A stretch of DNA of 64,000 nucleotides from Elysia chlorotica. Its lineage: Eukaryota > Mollusca > Gastropoda > Plakobranchidae. This document shows, piece after piece, positions 60,580 through 64,000 of this stretch. Position 1 is the first letter of the stretch, and each line of letters begins with the position of its first letter. The DNA is taken from positions 62,001 through 126,000 of the forward strand of contig RQTK01000215.1 of assembly GCA_003991915.1 (NCBI GenBank), read 5' to 3'. Below the pieces are notes generated by a model, which worked only from the letters and a program-made list of their open reading frames with translations, made no database searches and had not been told where the DNA came from. The position numbers were made by a program, and so were the translations under genes.

Positions 60580-60720
60580 GATAATCTGCAATTGCTCTTG
60601 TAAGGACTAATAAATTAAATTTCGATTTCTCTTGAAAGCACTAAGCAATTTTCTAACACTCCCATAAGGATAAGCAATGTTTGCGTACTCTTGTAAGGAC
60701 TAAGCAATATTTTGGTAAAA
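60580..60720 (+). repeat. ~33-bp minisatellite, four units
   Basis: Units of the type CTCTTGTAAGGACTAAGCAA with a TTTT-rich end recur four times with divergence. Confidence 0.75.
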
Positions 60721-61520
60721 TTTAGTCAGTCAACTAGAATATAGTTAACAACTCTATTTGAGACAATGAATATGTAAAGAGAAAAGAAAAATCACATTCA
60801 AACATATAATTATGGTTTTCTTGCTGCTACCACCATAATGGCTAAAACCTTACTTCACTGAAACCATTCAAAAAGCTGTGAAACCATTGGAAAAAAATGA
60901 TAATGACGCGAACTCAGCAATCAATATTTATATAATTTCTTCTTGATTTTAAAACCAATAAAGTAAAAATTATATTATTGTCAACTTTGCTTAAGAAACT
61001 GAATCATCAAAACATTTTGAAACAACCCTTGTTTCAACTCATTATTTGAAATGTTGTACTCACGATGTGTAATGTAATGTAATGTAATGATCATCGATAA
61101 AAAGAGAGCAGCATTTACAAAACTACTGATCATTAATCCAAATCAATCGTGGTTTAGAGCTAAATAGCAACAAACTACCAAAGCTAGGAAAAAAAAACAC
61201 CATGGACAAGAATAAGAGATAAAAAAAACACCACAATCTAAAAACCTGTTTATATGAAGTCCAGAAATCAGCCTCCTAGCTGTGGAAATTCATCACCTGT
61301 AGACCACAAGCATGCAGACATAATAAATAGTATTGCTCTAACTCGGATGTCCACGCCTCTATACTACGCCTGTCCAGTTCACACCACAGAATAAAGAGGT
61401 AAAGACCTTAACTCGGCGATATTGCCAGTGGTTCACAAGGTACATAGAAATCTACTATTAGTACTAGACGCTGAATGAAAGCCACTCGAGCCAGATAGCC
61501 GACGTTTTTCAACCGAGCGG
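60721..61520. other. AT-rich flank
   Basis: AATGT repeated five times near 61065-61085. No gene seen. Confidence 0.45.
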
Positions 61521-61535
61521 AGAATCCCGTTTGGT

Positions 61536-61577
61536 TGGGCGGGCAGAAGGGCGGGCAGAAGGGCGGGCAGAAGGGGG
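61536..61577. repeat. GGGCGGGCAGAA, three perfect units
   Basis: A G-rich 12-bp unit repeated in tandem with G-tract spacing that could form a G-quadruplex. Confidence 0.9.
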
Positions 61578-61967
61578 ACCCATTAGATCTATGTAGTGTA
61601 TGTTCCGAGACACGCTGCTTTCCGACTTGGTTTTGGGAGCGAAGGTAGTGCAGTGACGGTGAGGGTGCAGTAAAACTGTTTTGGGTGTGAGAGATTAAAC
61701 ACTTTGTGATCATGACGCCTAAACGAAAACAGTTACTTAGACGATTGGTAAGCTAAGAGAATGTGCATTGGTGTCCAATAATAGCTATATCCTGAACAAA
61801 CGGAGTCAATCAGCGATCACAAAACAACATGCCTAAGGGTCATAATTGTGTCATTCCTTAGCGTCGCTTAGATCGCAAAGTTTGTTTACAGCCCTAATAA
61901 ATATAATAGTTTACTGAAGGTGCAGAAGTTAAACATAGTAAGAGGGCGGGTAGAATGCGTGCTCTCT

Positions 61968-62147
61968 AATGGGCCCGACCTCTTTCCCACGAAAATCACG
62001 TGATGCTTGTAAGGCGGATAATGCAAAAAGATATATTAAAATATATCTATGCTCTAGTCCAATCAGCATATTGTTTACAAAAAAATTACAACCATAACGT
62101 GGTTTTGTTTCCATTTTTTGTTTTAGAGAAAAAGGTCAGCCCCATTT
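61968..62147. mobile_element. MITE family B, copy 2 (~180 bp)
   Basis: The ends AATGGGCCCGACCTCTTTCC and GAGAAAAAGGTCAGCCCCAT are inverted repeats. The interior matches 53318-53506 in reverse, including ATCACGTGAT. Confidence 0.75.
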
Positions 62148-62365
62148 GAAGGTTGGATCCTCGCTCTGTCCGCCCTCTTCTTACCTAGCGATAGGCTTGG
62201 TTTAAAAAAGACCACCCATGTCTCGGGCATCCATATCTAGGATACTGCTGTATAAATTTAAATCTTTCTTGAGACTTAGTAAACGTTCAACCAGAGAATG
62301 GGGGTTTGGTTTGGGGGGGGGGTGTCTGTACATTTTCTGAACGAATAAATATTATATTGTTAGTA

Positions 62366-62456
62366 ACGTTACGGTGAGAGTGCAGAAACAAACTGTTTGG
62401 GTGTTAGATTAATATGGACGTTGGAAGTGCAGAAACAAACTGTTTGGGTGTGAGAT
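62366..62456 (+). repeat. Two-copy repeat of a ~48-bp unit
   Basis: GTGCAGAAACAAACTGTTTG with GGTGT.AGATTA occurs twice. A diverged relative is near 61656-61697 (GGTGCAGTAAAACTGTTTTG). Confidence 0.85.
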
Positions 62457-62732
62457 TATAAATTATGCGGTGCAGCAGTCAAACAAAAGATCACGAAGGG
62501 TGAAAAAGTAGTAATAGTTCTATTCACAATACATCATGTGTGGGATATATCATCGTAAAGCAATATGACTTTCAACCGAGCTTCAGCAACATAATTTTCA
62601 TCTTTAAACATTGTACAAGTAATAACGAAAGTATTGAAAATCAGGTATGGAAAAGAAAATAAAGAAAATTTTCTCAATTACATTTTTTCAAAGGTGTAAA
62701 ATTCTTGTGTAAAGCACGAAGATACTTTTCTT

Positions 62733-62734
<2 letters not shown>

Positions 62735-62786
<52 letters not shown>

Positions 62787-62803
62787 TTCTCTCTCTCACT
62801 CTC
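62735..62803. repeat. (CT)n microsatellite
   Basis: CT run with a few TTTC interruptions. Confidence 0.97.
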
Positions 62804-62829
62804 ATTCCAATCCTCCCCCTTGCCTCCAA

Positions 62830-63845
62830 TACCAATCAATGTGACTCACACGGAAGAAAACAATGTGAAAACAGATGCCAATGAAAGGCATGCGTGTTTG
62901 GGTTTTTTATGTTTTTTTTTTCTCTTTTTGTGTTTTTCTAGTTTTTCCGCCATGGAATAAATAAATGTAGAAAAAAAAGGTCTGGGGCTGATTCTGCTAA
63001 AATGTAATAAAAAAAAGAATTAGAAAATCACTTTGCACTTTCCTTAACGTTCTGTTGTTTTTTGTTTGTTTGTTTTTTTGTTTTGTTTTTTTTTTATGTG
63101 TTTTTTTAGCTAACGTTAACCTGGTTAGGCGTATGGAATAGGCTAAGTTGATCTCATGCTCAGTTTAAAAGACAAGACGAAAGGAGTTTTTTTCAAGGTG
63201 AGGGGAGTGAGTAACTCACTACGTTTAGTAAAAACAAAGTGCAGGAAGATCTGTATTGCTTTAAGATACACTTACATTACAGTAAAAGACACAGTTTTTT
63301 CCTTCTTTTGTTTTTGTTATTATTTTTTTTCAGTTCACAGTGTTTTCGGCGTCTTATTCGACCTTGTATTACTAATACTTGTAGTTTATTTCTCATTCTT
63401 CTCACTCATGACCAGGTAAACTTCTACATGTACTGTCTTTGCCCTAGACAATGTAAACTATCCTAACTGTGTGCAACAAATAGTGATATATTGAGATACG
63501 TTTTTCACTACTTTCGTGACTATACGTTAATGTTCACTATTGTTATAGTTAGAAACCAAATTTCTCTGTGTTTCTACTTTCTACAGTGCAAAAAAAGGTG
63601 AAGATCCGAACAAAATCTTTCAGAAGTTTACTCCAATTTTACTTGTCATTCAAAGAGATTTGTTCGGAAGTAGAAGTATTCAAAACATGCTACAAAAAGA
63701 TACGTATCCAATCTTTGCATACTGAAAAACTAGGGCGAAAAATTGAGCAAACTGTGGGTCTTGCAATTTCATTAACATAAAAAAGATCAACACTTCGGAA
63801 GTCCGTGGTTCTGCAAATGTCTCTACGGATACAAATGTATATACG
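62830..63845. other. AT-rich flank
   Basis: T-rich homopolymers. Short open frames have no recognisable domain and no splice context. No gene supported. Confidence 0.45.
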
Positions 63846-63846
63846 T

Positions 63847-64000
63847 TTTACCTACTTTAGATACTGTAAACAACCTGATAAAACTATTGCGGTTTGACTT
63901 ACTGAAGATTATGGTAAGCAACTCTATTTTTACGATTTTACTAAAGATGCAGTAAAAAACTCTATTAATGCTTTACCTACAGTAGATACGGCTAGCATCC
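63847..64000 (+). repeat. ~40-bp degenerate minisatellite, running off the window
   Basis: Units of the form TTTACCTAC.TTAGATAC.GTAA followed by CTCTATT recur about four times. Confidence 0.6.

Noticed and set aside
63156..63780. Short + strand frames near the right end
   Set aside because: No domain, T-rich composition and no matching splice phases; not supported as exons.

Overview
This is a eukaryotic genomic window: genes split by introns with GT-AG borders, long AT-rich introns, dense microsatellites and many tRNA-derived SINEs. The gene family content plus the SINE style (tRNA-like head, conserved core, tail ending in AACTC repeats) suggests a lophotrochozoan, most likely a mollusc. 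That placement is inference; no marker gene settles it. Two assembly gaps lie at 13403-13499 and 44115-44490.

Region 1 (1-10 kb, + strand) holds the 3' part of a gene I do not recognise. Nine exons can be chained with exact reading-phase agreement (at least 464 residues). Its first visible exon border is repeated downstream in degenerate form. Its last exon is duplicated about 470 bp downstream, inside a complex inverted and direct repeat.

Region 2 (14.4-28.3 kb, - strand) holds a complete gene of the NSP family (BCAR3 / SH2D3A / SH2D3C), tail to tail with the first gene. Five exons chain with perfect phase from an ATG at 28306 to a stop at 14439. The product is about 1171 residues: an N-terminal SAM domain, an SH2 domain with an intact FLVR arginine, a long Ser/Pro/Asn-rich linker with a YDVP motif, and a C-terminal Cdc25/RasGEF-like domain. 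One extra base at 15405-15406 breaks the frame just inside the GEF-like domain; it is either an assembly error or a real lesion. Degenerate copies of the gene's last ~100 bp lie just downstream of the stop.

Region 3 (28.3-64 kb) shows no exon I can support. It is gene-poor 5' flank made of SINEs with two head types on a shared body, at least three other small repeat families (two with terminal inverted repeats), minisatellites, recent tandem duplications and many di-, tri- and tetranucleotide arrays. Some elements are nested, which gives a relative order of insertion.

No RNA gene, CRISPR array or complete autonomous transposon is seen. The most notable observations are the SAM-SH2-GEF architecture encoded mostly in one 3.2-kb exon, the frame break in it, the duplicated terminal exons of both genes, and the modular SINE and MITE families.
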